From Pseudomonadota bacterium (lineage in GTDB: Bacteria > Pseudomonadota > Gammaproteobacteria > Burkholderiales > Methylophilaceae), in assembly GCA_029549705.1 (NCBI GenBank), contig JAKPIR010000378.1:1-13729 (forward strand): a stretch of DNA of 13,729 bases, written 5' to 3'. The notes below the pieces were generated by a model, which did no database searches, was not told where the DNA came from, and worked only from the letters and a program-made list of their open reading frames with translations. The position numbers and the translations under genes were made by a program. Below, one piece after another: positions 1 through 8,400 of the stretch. How positions within the stretch are numbered: position 1 is the first letter of the stretch; every line of letters starts with the position of its first letter.

Positions 1-1
1 G

Positions 2-76
2 GCCGATTGGGATAGTGAAGCCGCAAAAGTGCAAAATGAACGCACCAGAATTAGCGCTAAATTATTGCAACCATAG
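2..76 (+). CDS. C-terminal tail of an unidentified protein (partial)
   Basis: An open frame enters from the left edge (first whole codon at base 2) and stops at TAG 74-76, giving 24 residues ending ISAKLLQP. The composition is charged and helix-like, as expected for the end of a real soluble protein. A competing frame (3-209) is open for longer but has an unconvincing composition with several Cys, Tyr and Ile runs. The fragment is too short to assign a family. It would be convergent with the minus-strand HTH gene ending at 369. Confidence 0.4.
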   Translation, partial: ADWDSEAAKVQNERTRISAKLLQP

Positions 77-368
77 CAGCATATTTTATGCCATAAAAAT
101 GGGAACGATATACTTAACTCCTTTTGAACAATTTCTTAGCCAAAAAATCACCATCATCCCGTGCTTTCGCGTGAGATTAACCAGCCTTAGCTGGTATATT
201 CCACGTTGAAGACCTTTACGGTCTAGCACGGAATCTATTGGTTTTATCAGGAATTCTGATAAGCTCTACTAAGCCAGTAAACTGACAAATATTGCTAAAC
301 GGCGCTGGATACCGACTTAAGTCGATGTGGCGATAACGTAGATAGTTAAGCATATCAATCATTTAATA
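77..368. other. Gene-free convergent gap with several short hairpins
   Basis: No convincing gene is seen between the tail of the left-edge gene and the minus-strand HTH gene. The stretch holds several short inverted repeats: ACCAGC/GCTGGT (180-195, 4-nt loop), AGACC/GGTCT (210-224) nested inside ATTCC/GGAAT (198-234), TTATCAG/CTGATAA (244-262, 5-nt loop), CAGT/ACTG (275-284), and the perfect 12-bp palindrome CGACTTAAGTCG (313-324). None is followed by a T run on either strand, so these are not classical intrinsic terminators. They could be a structured RNA, processing sites or remnants of a repeat element; I do not recognise a known RNA family. Confidence 0.5.
244..262. repeat. Inverted repeat TTATCAG-N5-CTGATAA
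   Basis: A perfect 7-bp inverted repeat separated by GAATT, in the convergent gap. It could form a hairpin in RNA from either strand, or be a dyad for a DNA-binding protein. The HTH gene that ends 107 bp away is an obvious candidate binder, but this is only proximity. Confidence 0.4.
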
Positions 369-602
369 TTATTCTTCTAATTCGGCTGCATCATCTACCC
401 CAGGCTGATACTCCAAAACATCACCTGGCTGGCAATCCAGCGCTTGGCAGATTAAATTCAGCGTACTAAAGCGCACAGCGCGCGCCTTGCAGGTTTTGAG
501 TACGGACAAGTTCTGTATTGAAATTCCGGTAATCTCAGACAGCTCATTTAAGCGCATCTTACGCTTGGCAAGCATCACATCTACATTCACAACAATCGTC
601 AT
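369..602 (-). CDS. Small Cro/C1-type HTH transcriptional regulator (YozG-like)
   Basis: A 77-residue protein that is almost entirely one helix-turn-helix domain. The recognition region lies at about residues 17-48 (LNELSEITGISIQNLSVLK), followed by the helix FSTLNLICQALDCQPGDVLEY that is typical of the small HTH_26/YozG group. The C-terminus is acidic (VDDAAELEE). The ATG has a good ribosome binding site (AAGG, 7 nt upstream) that overlaps the stop region of the upstream DUF2975 gene; only 9 bp separate the two, so they are very probably co-transcribed and translationally coupled. Known precedent: small regulators of this group are often encoded next to DUF2975 membrane proteins, as with YozG and YoaS in Bacillus. 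The target sites are unknown; autoregulation of the pair is the simplest inference. Confidence 0.87.
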   Translation of the reverse strand: MTIVVNVDVMLAKRKMRLNELSEITGISIQNLSVLKTCKARAVRFSTLNLICQALDCQPGDVLEYQPGVDDAAELEE

Positions 603-611
603 CTGCGCGCC

Positions 612-1142
612 TTATACCGTTAAATTCACGTCTTCTTGCAGTGCAATGGCGTGCTTAATCAAAATGCGCAAGCCAAACAGCATCAGGCCCAGCGCAATGC
701 TGAGCATATCCAGCGTGTAAAACGGCTGCCATTTCGGCAAATCGCCCAAGCGATAAAGCAAATATAAATTCAGGTTGTAATGCAAGATAGAAACCACTGC
801 AATCGCAATAAATATCCACGCCATTTTATTGATGGTTTCCAGCGTAGCAGAAATCAGCATTTCACCTTGCTTAAAACGCCGCACCAAGCGATGCATTAAA
901 ATAATCAACGCCGCATAAAAGCCAATGCCCATCACAAATGCTAACGCAACTAACAACTGCCCCTGTATAGAAAATGATGCTGCCGCAGGCCCTTTGCCAC
1001 AGCCCGTTTCATCCCCAAAAGGGTAGTAAGGCATCGTCCAAGTTAAATGAATCGCCTGCCAAAGTAAAAATGGTGCAACTAGCCATAAACCCCAGAAAAT
1101 CCAATCTAAACGCTTAAAAATCACTTTCTCAGATTGCTGCAT
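612..1142 (-). CDS. DUF2975 family four-helix membrane protein (YoaS-like)
   Basis: A 176-residue inner-membrane protein with four hydrophobic segments, at about residues 13-33, 62-84, 107-127 and 143-163. A basic, polar cytoplasmic stretch (HRLVRRFKQGEML) follows the second helix, and the end ALQEDVNLTV matches the E-x-DLTV style ending common in DUF2975 proteins. The biochemical role of this family is not established. It is first in a two-gene minus-strand unit with the HTH regulator 9 bp downstream, which suggests that the membrane protein senses or titrates and the regulator responds. The ATG lies 22 bp from a Fur-box-like sequence at 1165-1183, so iron control is possible. A short loop between helices 1 and 2 contains one Cys (C48). 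Confidence 0.85.
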   Translation of the reverse strand: MQQSEKVIFKRLDWIFWGLWLVAPFLLWQAIHLTWTMPYYPFGDETGCGKGPAAASFSIQGQLLVALAFVMGIGFYAALIILMHRLVRRFKQGEMLISATLETINKMAWIFIAIAVVSILHYNLNLYLLYRLGDLPKWQPFYTLDMLSIALGLMLFGLRILIKHAIALQEDVNLTV

Positions 1143-1164
1143 ACCAAAGCCCGTTCGTTAAAAA

Positions 1165-1183
1165 TATCATGATTATCATTAAG
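1165..1183 (-). promoter_or_regulatory. Fur-box-like operator between divergent genes
   Basis: Read on the minus strand, the 19 bases are CTTAATGATAATCATGATA. Against the classical Fur consensus GATAATGATAATCATTATC this gives 15 of 19 matches, with an unbroken 13-base core (TAATGATAATCAT). It lies between the DUF2975 start (1142) and the exported-protein start (1246), so it could control either or both. Its function is inferred from the match alone; the surroundings are A+T-rich, which raises the chance of random resemblance. Confidence 0.6.
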
Positions 1184-1202
1184 TATTACTTTTATAAATT
1201 AA

Positions 1203-1231
1203 ATTATAAGATATATTGGCAACTACAACAA
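1203..1231 (-). promoter_or_regulatory. Candidate promoter for the DUF2975-HTH unit
   Basis: On the minus strand there is a perfect TATAAT (1208 to 1203) with a weak -35, TTGTTG, at 1231-1226 and a 17-bp spacer. Transcription would start near 1196 and run through the Fur-box-like sequence, a position at which a bound repressor could block it. The stretch is very A+T-rich, so chance -10 matches are likely. A + strand promoter must also lie here; TATAAA (1193-1198) and TATAAG (1205-1210) are possible -10 elements, but no good -35 accompanies them. Confidence 0.35.
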
Positions 1232-1245
1232 TTGCTAGGTATTTT

Positions 1246-2049
1246 ATGCGCAATATACTTAATTTAACCATTTTTAAACAAGCTTTAATTTTTGCAAGCT
1301 ACTTATTACTAGCATCATTGCCAACAAAAGCCGACAGCATCAGCGAACTAAACATTGCGCTAAATAAACTATCAGAAAAAAGCAGATTAGTTGCAAAGGC
1401 GAACGTTCAATTAGTGAAAACTGAGGGTGAAGGCAAAGAAGCCGAGCAGAAAAATGGCCGTGCTGACGTGGTAATAGAAGCTTCTGAACTCGGCATAAAA
1501 GTGACTTATGCGCCTGAGACACTCAAACAACTCGCTGTAGAGCAAGCAACATTTGAAAGCCAAAATAATGCGCCCATTAAAACCGACACGCTGGCTGCAG
1601 TCAATGCCATCAACGCCGATTATTTACAAAATATGACCGATGCCAGCCAGTATTTAAGTCGTAAACTCGTTCGTGCCACTTTCATCAATGAACAAGCAGA
1701 CACGCTGCAAGGTAGGCCAGCTCGTTTGCTTATTTTCAATTTGCGCAAAGGCAATTTAAGCAAAAAAGAGCAAGCGTACGTGAAAAAATACGAAGGCGTT
1801 TTAAAAGTTTGGACATCTGAATACGGCACACCACTCGCTAGTCATATAGATGAAACTTACACTGGACGCGCTTATTTGGTGGTGAGCTTTAAAGTTTCGC
1901 AGACAGAGAATGCTGTTTACAGTGTTGCAAATAAGCGACTGGTAGCCACGCACTATGAAACACTGAATAAAAGCGCAGGCGGCGGTGAGCTTAGCACGGT
2001 AAAAATCATCAGAACGCTTGAATTACAATCACTTGAATTAAAACCATGA
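1246..2049 (+). CDS. Exported periplasmic protein of unknown function
   Basis: I do not recognise this family. The ATG at 1246 is preferred over an in-frame TTG at 1216 because AGG sits 6 nt upstream and the protein then begins with a standard Sec signal peptide: MRNILNLTIFKQ, a hydrophobic stretch of about 17 residues, and a likely cleavage after PTKA near residue 30. That gives 267 residues in all. The mature part is Lys/Glu-rich and has no further membrane helix and no Cys. Alternating strand-like segments (RADVVIEASELGIKVTYAP, LKVWTSEYGTPLASHIDETY, RAYLVVSFKVS) give it the look of a beta-rich periplasmic protein, perhaps LolA-like or a lipid/carrier-binding fold, but this is an impression from the sequence pattern only. 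It is the first gene of a five-gene co-directional run ending in an RND pump, and lies 63 bp downstream of a Fur-box-like site. Confidence 0.8.
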   Translation: MRNILNLTIFKQALIFASYLLLASLPTKADSISELNIALNKLSEKSRLVAKANVQLVKTEGEGKEAEQKNGRADVVIEASELGIKVTYAPETLKQLAVEQATFESQNNAPIKTDTLAAVNAINADYLQNMTDASQYLSRKLVRATFINEQADTLQGRPARLLIFNLRKGNLSKKEQAYVKKYEGVLKVWTSEYGTPLASHIDETYTGRAYLVVSFKVSQTENAVYSVANKRLVATHYETLNKSAGGGELSTVKIIRTLELQSLELKP

Positions 2050-2061
2050 GCACCTTGGCAG

Positions 2062-2760
2062 ATGCGAGCATCTTTAAACCATCAGCATTCCTCACTAACC
2101 CCGTTTTTGTTGATGGCTTTGTTGGCGCACCTATTGGCCATAGCGCTGATAAAAATAGTCAAACACACGCCCAAGCAAACCCCAATTATGTTGGAAGTAA
2201 AACTGATGTCAACTGCACAAACCATGATGAAAGACGTAACGCCAGTGCAGGTTAAGCCTATGTTAGGACAAACCGATATTGCGCAAACTAAACCTGAACC
2301 AATTGCAATGAATAAACAAACGGTCATTAACCAACCTGTAAAGCGGGCAAAAGTGCGCTCTACACAAGCCAAGCCTGAGTTGACTGCAGAGCAGCAGAAA
2401 GCACAAACGCCCGCGATGACAGAAAATTTACCCACGGCACCAACGATAGAAAAATCAACAGATAAACCCAAAATAAATACCGAAAATCTATTCGCCGTTG
2501 CCCGTCAGATGGCGATAGAAGATGAAAAAAACTTGAAGCGAGAAAACACCAAGCTGATTGCGCTGGCTGACCGAGCCTTTAGCCCTGAAATTGCCAAGGT
2601 TTTTTCACAACGCAAAAAAACAAACGCTGGTGTTACTCTTTATGCAGGCGGCATGGTCAAAGTGGTGAATGCCGATGGTAGTGAATATTGTTTACAACAA
2701 TCGTCCATAATGAATAAGGGTGCATTTGAAAACGAGCCGATTCCGATGACTTGCCCATAA
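2062..2760 (+). CDS. TonB-like membrane-anchored periplasmic protein with a non-canonical C-terminus
   Basis: A 232-residue protein. A single helix at about residues 14-32 (LLMALLAHLLAIALIKI) carries a His (H23), as the TonB anchor does, and is followed by PKQTPIMLEVKLM, which resembles the stretch after the TonB anchor. Residues 50-140 are rich in Lys, Pro, Thr and Gln, like the TonB spacer. The end differs: residues 143-180 look helical and charged, and residues 189-232 contain AGVTLYAGGMVKVVNADGS, then YCLQ and a terminal PIPMTCP, with C210 and C231 able to form a disulfide. No TonB C-terminal fold is apparent. The start has no strong ribosome binding site. It lies 12 bp after the previous stop and in the same frame, so coupling is likely. 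It may be a TonB-type energy transducer, an accessory factor for the downstream pump, or an unrelated anchored protein. Confidence 0.75.
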   Translation: MRASLNHQHSSLTPFLLMALLAHLLAIALIKIVKHTPKQTPIMLEVKLMSTAQTMMKDVTPVQVKPMLGQTDIAQTKPEPIAMNKQTVINQPVKRAKVRSTQAKPELTAEQQKAQTPAMTENLPTAPTIEKSTDKPKINTENLFAVARQMAIEDEKNLKRENTKLIALADRAFSPEIAKVFSQRKKTNAGVTLYAGGMVKVVNADGSEYCLQQSSIMNKGAFENEPIPMTCP

Positions 2761-2787
2761 AGTTAGCAAGATGAGTACATATCATTA

Positions 2788-2796
2788 TGTTAGAAT
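2788..2796 (+). promoter_or_regulatory. Possible extended -10 promoter before the efflux genes
   Basis: TGT-TAGAAT is an extended -10 (TGn plus a 5/6 match to TATAAT) that would start transcription near 2803, giving a leader of about 43 nt before the outer-membrane factor gene. No good -35 is present at the right spacing. It could be an internal promoter that lets the three efflux genes be expressed apart from the two upstream genes. Confidence 0.3.
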
Positions 2797-2845
2797 TTTA
2801 GCCAGTGTGGAAAGTGCATTACCAACAAAAACAACTAAAAAAACC

Positions 2846-4339
2846 ATGTCAAAAAAATTAACCATTTTTGTGTTAGCCGCTTGTTATGCTAGCTTAACGG
2901 GCTGTTCGACCATGCAAAAGCTCAGCGAAAAACACAGCCCGCAAAACACGGTTAACAGCACAAAAATTGCTGAAAAGTGGCAAGCCAGTTTGCCGCATAG
3001 TGGTAGCGCGGCAAATTTAACGCAATTTTGGCAGCAGTTTGATGATGCGCTTTTAATTGAGCTCATTGAAGCGGCGCAAAAAGAATCGGCCACGCTGGCA
3101 TCTGCCCAATCACGCATCGCGCAGGCACACGCCAGCCGCGTTAACGCCAACGCCAAATTGTTGCCTACAGTGGATGGCACGGCTTCAGCTTCGCGCAGTG
3201 TGCAGCAACCTGCAACCAGCATCAATACTGGTCAGCCAGGGCAAGGTAGCCAATCCTCTGGCGGCGAGCCCATCAACTCAGGGCAAGTGGGTGCACAGGC
3301 AAGCTGGGAATTAGATATTTTTGGCGCCAACCGTCGCGCTTTTTCTGCAAGCCAAGCCCAAGAAAACGCCGCCAATGCAGGCTGGCACGAGGCGCGCGTG
3401 GCGGTGGCGGCAGAACTTGCCAATAGCTACTTTAACCAACGGTTTTGCACTTTGCAGGCCAATGTGTTGCAAGCGGATATGCGCTCACGCGCAGAATCGC
3501 TGCGCGTGACAGATATTGCGGTGGGCGCGGGATTTTCTGCCCCCGCTAACAGCCATTTAGCCAAAGCCAGTTTAGCCGATGCGCAACAACAACTTAAAGC
3601 TCAACTTGCCCAGTGCGACGCAGAAATAAAAGTATTAGTCGCTTTAACCAATGTTGACGAATTCACATTACGTGAAAAACTGCAGGCGCAAACCTTTAAA
3701 CCTAGCCTGAATGGGCAGCTATTTGCACTCAATGAGATCCCTGCAAGCGTGATTGCACAACGGCCTGATATTTACGCGGCAGAAGCCGATTTAGTCAGCG
3801 CGGCGGCCGATATTCAAACCACTTACGCCAGCAGTTTACCCAAAGTGTCGCTCAATGGCGCCATTGGCTGGATGTGGCTTTCGGGTGGCGGGTTTGGTAC
3901 AACAGATGGCAAAACATGGTCACTCGGGCCGATCTCTATCACCTTCCCCATTTATCACCCTGGGGTAAAAGAAGCTAATCTTGCCAAAAGTGAGGCGAAA
4001 TACCAAGAATATGCGGCAATTTACCGTGAAAAAGTACGCAACGCCGTAAAAGAAGTGGAACAAGCGCTAGTGAATTTACACAGCACCGAAGTGCGCCAAG
4101 CCGATATTGAAACGGCTTTGAACGGCTACCAAGCGTCATTTGATGCCACGCAAACCAAAGTGAATGCAGGATTTGCCAATTTAATTGAGCTTGAAGATCA
4201 ACGCCGCGTGCTGATTGCCGCACAAAATAATGTCATTAATAGCCAAAAACTACGCACTTTATCGTGGGTGAATTTATACCGTGCTGCGGGCGGCGGCTGG
4301 GATAAAACCGTACTTTCAGATACTGGAAACGCAAAATGA
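2846..4339 (+). CDS. RND efflux outer-membrane factor, NodT/OprM-type lipoprotein
   Basis: The outer-membrane channel of a tripartite efflux system, 497 residues. The ATG at 2846 is chosen because it gives a short lipoprotein signal peptide, MSKKLTIFVLAACYASLTGC, with lipobox LTGC and acylated C20; an in-frame ATG at 2771 would add 25 residues with no signal character. Two repeats of the OEP (TolC-like) fold can be followed: ALLIELIEAAQKESATLASAQ in the first half, and VIAQRPDIYAAEADLVSA with the conserved RPD in the second. Other family hallmarks are ASWELDIFGANRR and the late PIYHPGVKEANL. Length and order match NodT/OprM/CusC proteins. The stop overlaps the start of the adaptor gene by 4 bp (ATGA), which indicates translational coupling. 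Confidence 0.95.
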   Translation: MSKKLTIFVLAACYASLTGCSTMQKLSEKHSPQNTVNSTKIAEKWQASLPHSGSAANLTQFWQQFDDALLIELIEAAQKESATLASAQSRIAQAHASRVNANAKLLPTVDGTASASRSVQQPATSINTGQPGQGSQSSGGEPINSGQVGAQASWELDIFGANRRAFSASQAQENAANAGWHEARVAVAAELANSYFNQRFCTLQANVLQADMRSRAESLRVTDIAVGAGFSAPANSHLAKASLADAQQQLKAQLAQCDAEIKVLVALTNVDEFTLREKLQAQTFKPSLNGQLFALNEIPASVIAQRPDIYAAEADLVSAAADIQTTYASSLPKVSLNGAIGWMWLSGGGFGTTDGKTWSLGPISITFPIYHPGVKEANLAKSEAKYQEYAAIYREKVRNAVKEVEQALVNLHSTEVRQADIETALNGYQASFDATQTKVNAGFANLIELEDQRRVLIAAQNNVINSQKLRTLSWVNLYRAAGGGWDKTVLSDTGNAK

Positions 4340-5439
4340 ACTTAAAAATATTTGTACTTTTAATTGCCACAGGTTTCATTGTCGGTGGCTGCCAAAAAAA
4401 TCAAGACAGCAAAACTGAAACCGTCGCCGTGAAAGAAAGTGCCGCCAAAGCCGCACTCACAGTCAGTACAATAAAACCCCAGCATACACTTTTAAACAAA
4501 ACCATCAGTGCCAACGGCAACATCGCTGCGTGGCAAGAAAGCAGCATTAGCACCGAAACAAATGGTTTGTTATTGCGCGAAGTGTTGGTGAGCGTGGGCG
4601 ACCAAGTCAAGCGCGGCCAAGTGCTGGCGCGTTTTGCAGCAGCAACCATTGAAGCCGATATTGCCCAAATGCAAGCCAATGTGGCAGAAGCACAAGTTGC
4701 CCTGACCGAAGCCACCAGCAATGCCAACCGCGCGCGCAGCATTCAAGATTCTGGCGCGTTAAGCAAACAGCAAATTGAGCAATATATCACCGCAGAAGCC
4801 AGTGCCAAAGCACGTTTAAATGCAGCACAAGCTGCACTCAATTTGCAAAATATCAAACGCAAACAAGCGAATGTGTTAGCACCCGATGATGGCATTATTT
4901 CGCAAAACCCTGCCACAGTCGGCACGGTATATGGCGCAGGGCAAGAGTTGTTTCGCTTGATTCGCAAAGGTCGCATTGAATGGCGCGCCGATTTAACTTC
5001 TGCCGATATTTCACACGTTAAAACAGGTATGCAAGCGCAGATTACCTTGCCCGATGGCAGCACCACAGTAGGCACAGTGCGCACCGTTGCACCCAGTGTG
5101 GATGCCAAAACGCGTAATGCGCTGGTGTATGTCGATATGCCCGCAGGCAGTGCCAAAATTGGCATGTTTGCACGTGGCGATTTTGTGATTGGCGAGAGCG
5201 ATGTTTTAACGCTACCCAATACCGCAATTGTGATGCGCGATGGCTTTGCTTACGTGATGCAAGTAGAGGCTGACAATAAAATTAAACAAACGAAAGTGCA
5301 ATTAGGGCAACGCAAAGATGACCGTGTTGAAATTGTAAACTTATCAAATATTGAAGCTAATTTTGTGGAAAGCGGCGGTGCGTTTTTGGCCGATGGCGAT
5401 AGTGTTAGAGTAGTGAATAAAAGTGTAGCCAACAAATGA
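4336..5439 (+). CDS. RND efflux periplasmic adaptor (membrane fusion) lipoprotein
   Basis: A HlyD/AcrA-type adaptor that links the pump to the outer-membrane channel, 367 residues. The N-terminus is a lipoprotein signal with lipobox VGGC and acylated C19, followed by a Lys/Ser/Thr-rich linker. The first half of the lipoyl-like domain is at about residues 72-100 (ETNGLLLREVLVSVGDQVKR). An alpha-helical hairpin rich in Ala, Gln and Glu covers about 103-176. The second lipoyl half is at 179-210 (VLAPDDGIIS, then VGTVYGAGQELFRLI), and beta-barrel and membrane-proximal domains follow to the end. It overlaps the gene before it and the pump gene after it by 4 bp each (ATGA), so the three are a tightly coupled set. 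Nothing in it reveals the substrate. Confidence 0.95.
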   Translation: MNLKIFVLLIATGFIVGGCQKNQDSKTETVAVKESAAKAALTVSTIKPQHTLLNKTISANGNIAAWQESSISTETNGLLLREVLVSVGDQVKRGQVLARFAAATIEADIAQMQANVAEAQVALTEATSNANRARSIQDSGALSKQQIEQYITAEASAKARLNAAQAALNLQNIKRKQANVLAPDDGIISQNPATVGTVYGAGQELFRLIRKGRIEWRADLTSADISHVKTGMQAQITLPDGSTTVGTVRTVAPSVDAKTRNALVYVDMPAGSAKIGMFARGDFVIGESDVLTLPNTAIVMRDGFAYVMQVEADNKIKQTKVQLGQRKDDRVEIVNLSNIEANFVESGGAFLADGDSVRVVNKSVANK

Positions 5440-8400
5440 ACATCTCCAGCTGGTCCATCAAAAACCCCGTCCCTGCCATGATTTTATTCATGCTGCTGTG
5501 CTTGGCCGGCAGCATGAGCTTTAACAGCATGAAGGTGCAAAACTTTCCTGATTTAGATTTACCCACCGTCACCGTAAACGCTTCACTGCCAGGTGCCTCA
5601 CCAGACCAGCTTGAAACGCAAGTAGCGCGTAAAATTGAAAACGCTGTGGCCAAGCTGCAAGGTTTACGCCATATTTACACCACCATTCAAGATGGCAGCG
5701 TGGCAATTACGGCGGAATTTCGCCTAGAAAAGCCCGTGCAAGAGGCGGTGGACGATGTGCGTTCGGCCGTTTCTGAAGTACGCGCGGATTTGCCTAACGA
5801 TTTGCGCGAGCCTATTGTGAGCAAACTCAACATTGTGGGTGCGCCGATTTTAGCTTTTACCATTGCCTCAGACCGCATGGATGCCGAAGCGCTCTCTTGG
5901 TTTGTGGATGACGCGCTCACAAAAAAGTTACTCAGCGTTAAAGGCGTAGGCAGCATCTCCCGCGTGGGCGGCGTGAATCGGCAAATCTGGGTGGAATTAG
6001 ATACCGCAAAAATGCAGTCGCTCAACGCCACAGCAGCAGATATTTCACGTCAACTTGGCTTAATTCAGCTAGAAGTTGCAGGCGGCGTCACTAAAATCAG
6101 CGGAAGCGAGCAACCGATTCGCACGATGGCAAAAGTGAAATCTGCCGATGAGCTAGCCAATATGGAAATCGCGCTCACCGATGGTCGCAAAGTGCGCTTA
6201 AACCAAGTGGCTAACGTGATAGACACGATTGCCGAGCCAAAATCCGCCGCGTTTTTAGATGGCAAAAGCGTGATTGGCTTTGAAGTGAGCCGTAGCAAAG
6301 GCGCCAGCGAGCTAGAAGTTGGCGCAGGCGTTTATAAAGTGCTGGAAGAAATTAAACTTAAGCACCCTGACTTTAAAATCACCGAAGCCTTTAACTTTGT
6401 ACAGCCCGTGCAAGATGAATTTGATGCTTCTATGACCATGCTTTACGAAGGCGCAATATTGGCAGTGCTGGTGGTGTTTTTGTTTTTACGCGATTTTCGG
6501 GCGACCTTTGTTTCAGCCGTTGCCCTGCCTTTATCGGTGATTCCTGCTTTTATAGGCATGAAGTATATGGGCTTTTCAGTCAATATCGTCACGCTTTTAG
6601 CTTTGTCTTTAGTGGTTGGCGTGCTGGTGGATGACGCGATTGTAGAAGTAGAAAATATCGTGCGTCACTTGCGCATGGGCAAAACCCCTTTTGAAGCCGC
6701 GCTGATTGCCACAGAAGAAATTGGCCTAGCAGTGGTCGCCACCACCTTTACGCTCATCGCCGTATTTTTGCCTACCGCATTTATGGATGGCATTCCTGGT
6801 AAATTTTTCAAACAATTTGGCTGGACTGCCGCGTTTGCCATCTTTGCCTCGTTACTCGTAGCACGGCTACTCACGCCAATGATGGCAGCATATTTAATGC
6901 GGCCAGCTAAACATACGGTCACAAAAGACGGCGCAATCATGCGTGTCTACATGAAACTTGCACGTTGGTGCGTCAGCCACCGCTTAATCACTTCAGTGCT
7001 AGCCATCGGCTTTTTTATTGGCTCAATCTCGTTGATTCCCTTATTGCCCAAAGGTTTTGTGCCAGCCGATGATAACTCGCAAACGCAAGTGCGCATTGAG
7101 CTTGCCCCAGGGGCAACGCTCGCGCAAACCGTGGCGATTAGCGAACAAGCGCGGCTGATATTAAAAGATATTCAACATGTGAATAGCATTTACACCACGG
7201 TGGGCGGTGGCGCGGCAGGTAGTGACCCATTTGCTGGCAGCGGCACGACTGAGGCAAGAAAATCCACCCTCACCATTCAGTTAGACCCACGCGGTCAACG
7301 CCCAAAAAAACAAGTGATAGAAACCGAAATGCGTGAAAAACTAAAAGCGCTACCCGGTGTGCGGCTGGGCGTGGGCCTAGAAGGCTCAGGCGAAAAATAT
7401 GTGCTAGCGCTTACCAGTGAAGACAGCGTAGCGCTTGCCTCTGCCGCCAGCGCGGTTGAGAAAGACTTACGGAAAATTCAGGGGCTCGGCAATATCGCAT
7501 CAAGTGCGGCGCTGGTGCGTCAAGAAATCATCGTGAAGCCAGACTTTGCCGCTGCTGCTGATTTAGGCGTCACCAGTAACGCCATTGGCGAAACCTTGCG
7601 TATTGCCACCGTAGGCGATTACGAGCAGCTATTGCCCAAACTCAACCTAGAACAACGCCAAGTACCGATTGTGGTAAAACTTAACAATGCTGGCAGGCAA
7701 GATCTCAGCACGCTAGGTAAACTCGCCGTGCCCAGCACACATGGCGGCTCAGTTCCCTTAGAACAAGTGGCAACACTACAAATGTCTAGCGGACCTGCCG
7801 TGATTAGCCGTTATGACCGCTCACGCAATGTGCAATTTAATATTGAGCTCTCTGGCCTGCCGATTGGCGATGCGGCTAATGCTATTAAAAAATTACCTGC
7901 CATTCAACATTTGCCCGCAGGTGTTGCCCAAGCCGAGCTAGGCGATGCTGAAATGATGGGCGAATTATTTGCGAGCTTCGGCATTGCCATGCTCACAGGC
8001 GTGCTGTGCATTTATTTTGTATTAGTCTTATTATTCAAAGACTTTTTGCAACCCATCACCATTTTAATCGCCCTGCCATTGTCGCTTGGCGGCGCTTTTC
8101 TTGCCTTGCTGGTGGCAGGCAAAGCGCTTTCTATGCCGTCTCTCATCGGCTTAGTGATGCTCATGGGCATTGCCACTAAAAACTCAATTTTACTGGTGGA
8201 ATACGCCATTATGGCGCGGCGCGACCACGGCATGACGCGCTTTGAAGCCATTATGGATGCCTGCCACAAACGCGCCCGCCCGATTATTATGACCACCATC
8301 GCCATGACCGCAGGCATGTTGCCAGTTGCACTTACGCTAGGCGCAGGCGATGGCTCATTTCGTAGCCCCATGGCGGTGTCGGTCATCGGCGGCTTGCTCA

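Noticed and set aside
15..209. 64-codon + strand ORF at the left end
   Set aside because: Composition is not protein-like, and it overlaps the likelier C-terminal tail 2-76 and the hairpin region.
1216..1245. TTG start 10 codons upstream of the exported protein
   Set aside because: The ATG at 1246 has AGG at good spacing and starts a normal signal peptide.
2046..2255. 69-codon ORF whose ATG overlaps the stop of the exported-protein gene (ATGA)
   Set aside because: The overlap is attractive, but the product has no membrane anchor or family character, and the frame of the TonB-like protein (2062-2760) is three times longer with clear anchor and spacer features.
2771..2845. 25-residue N-terminal extension of the outer-membrane factor
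   Set aside because: It would bury the lipoprotein signal peptide; the ATG at 2846 gives a proper signal and lipobox.
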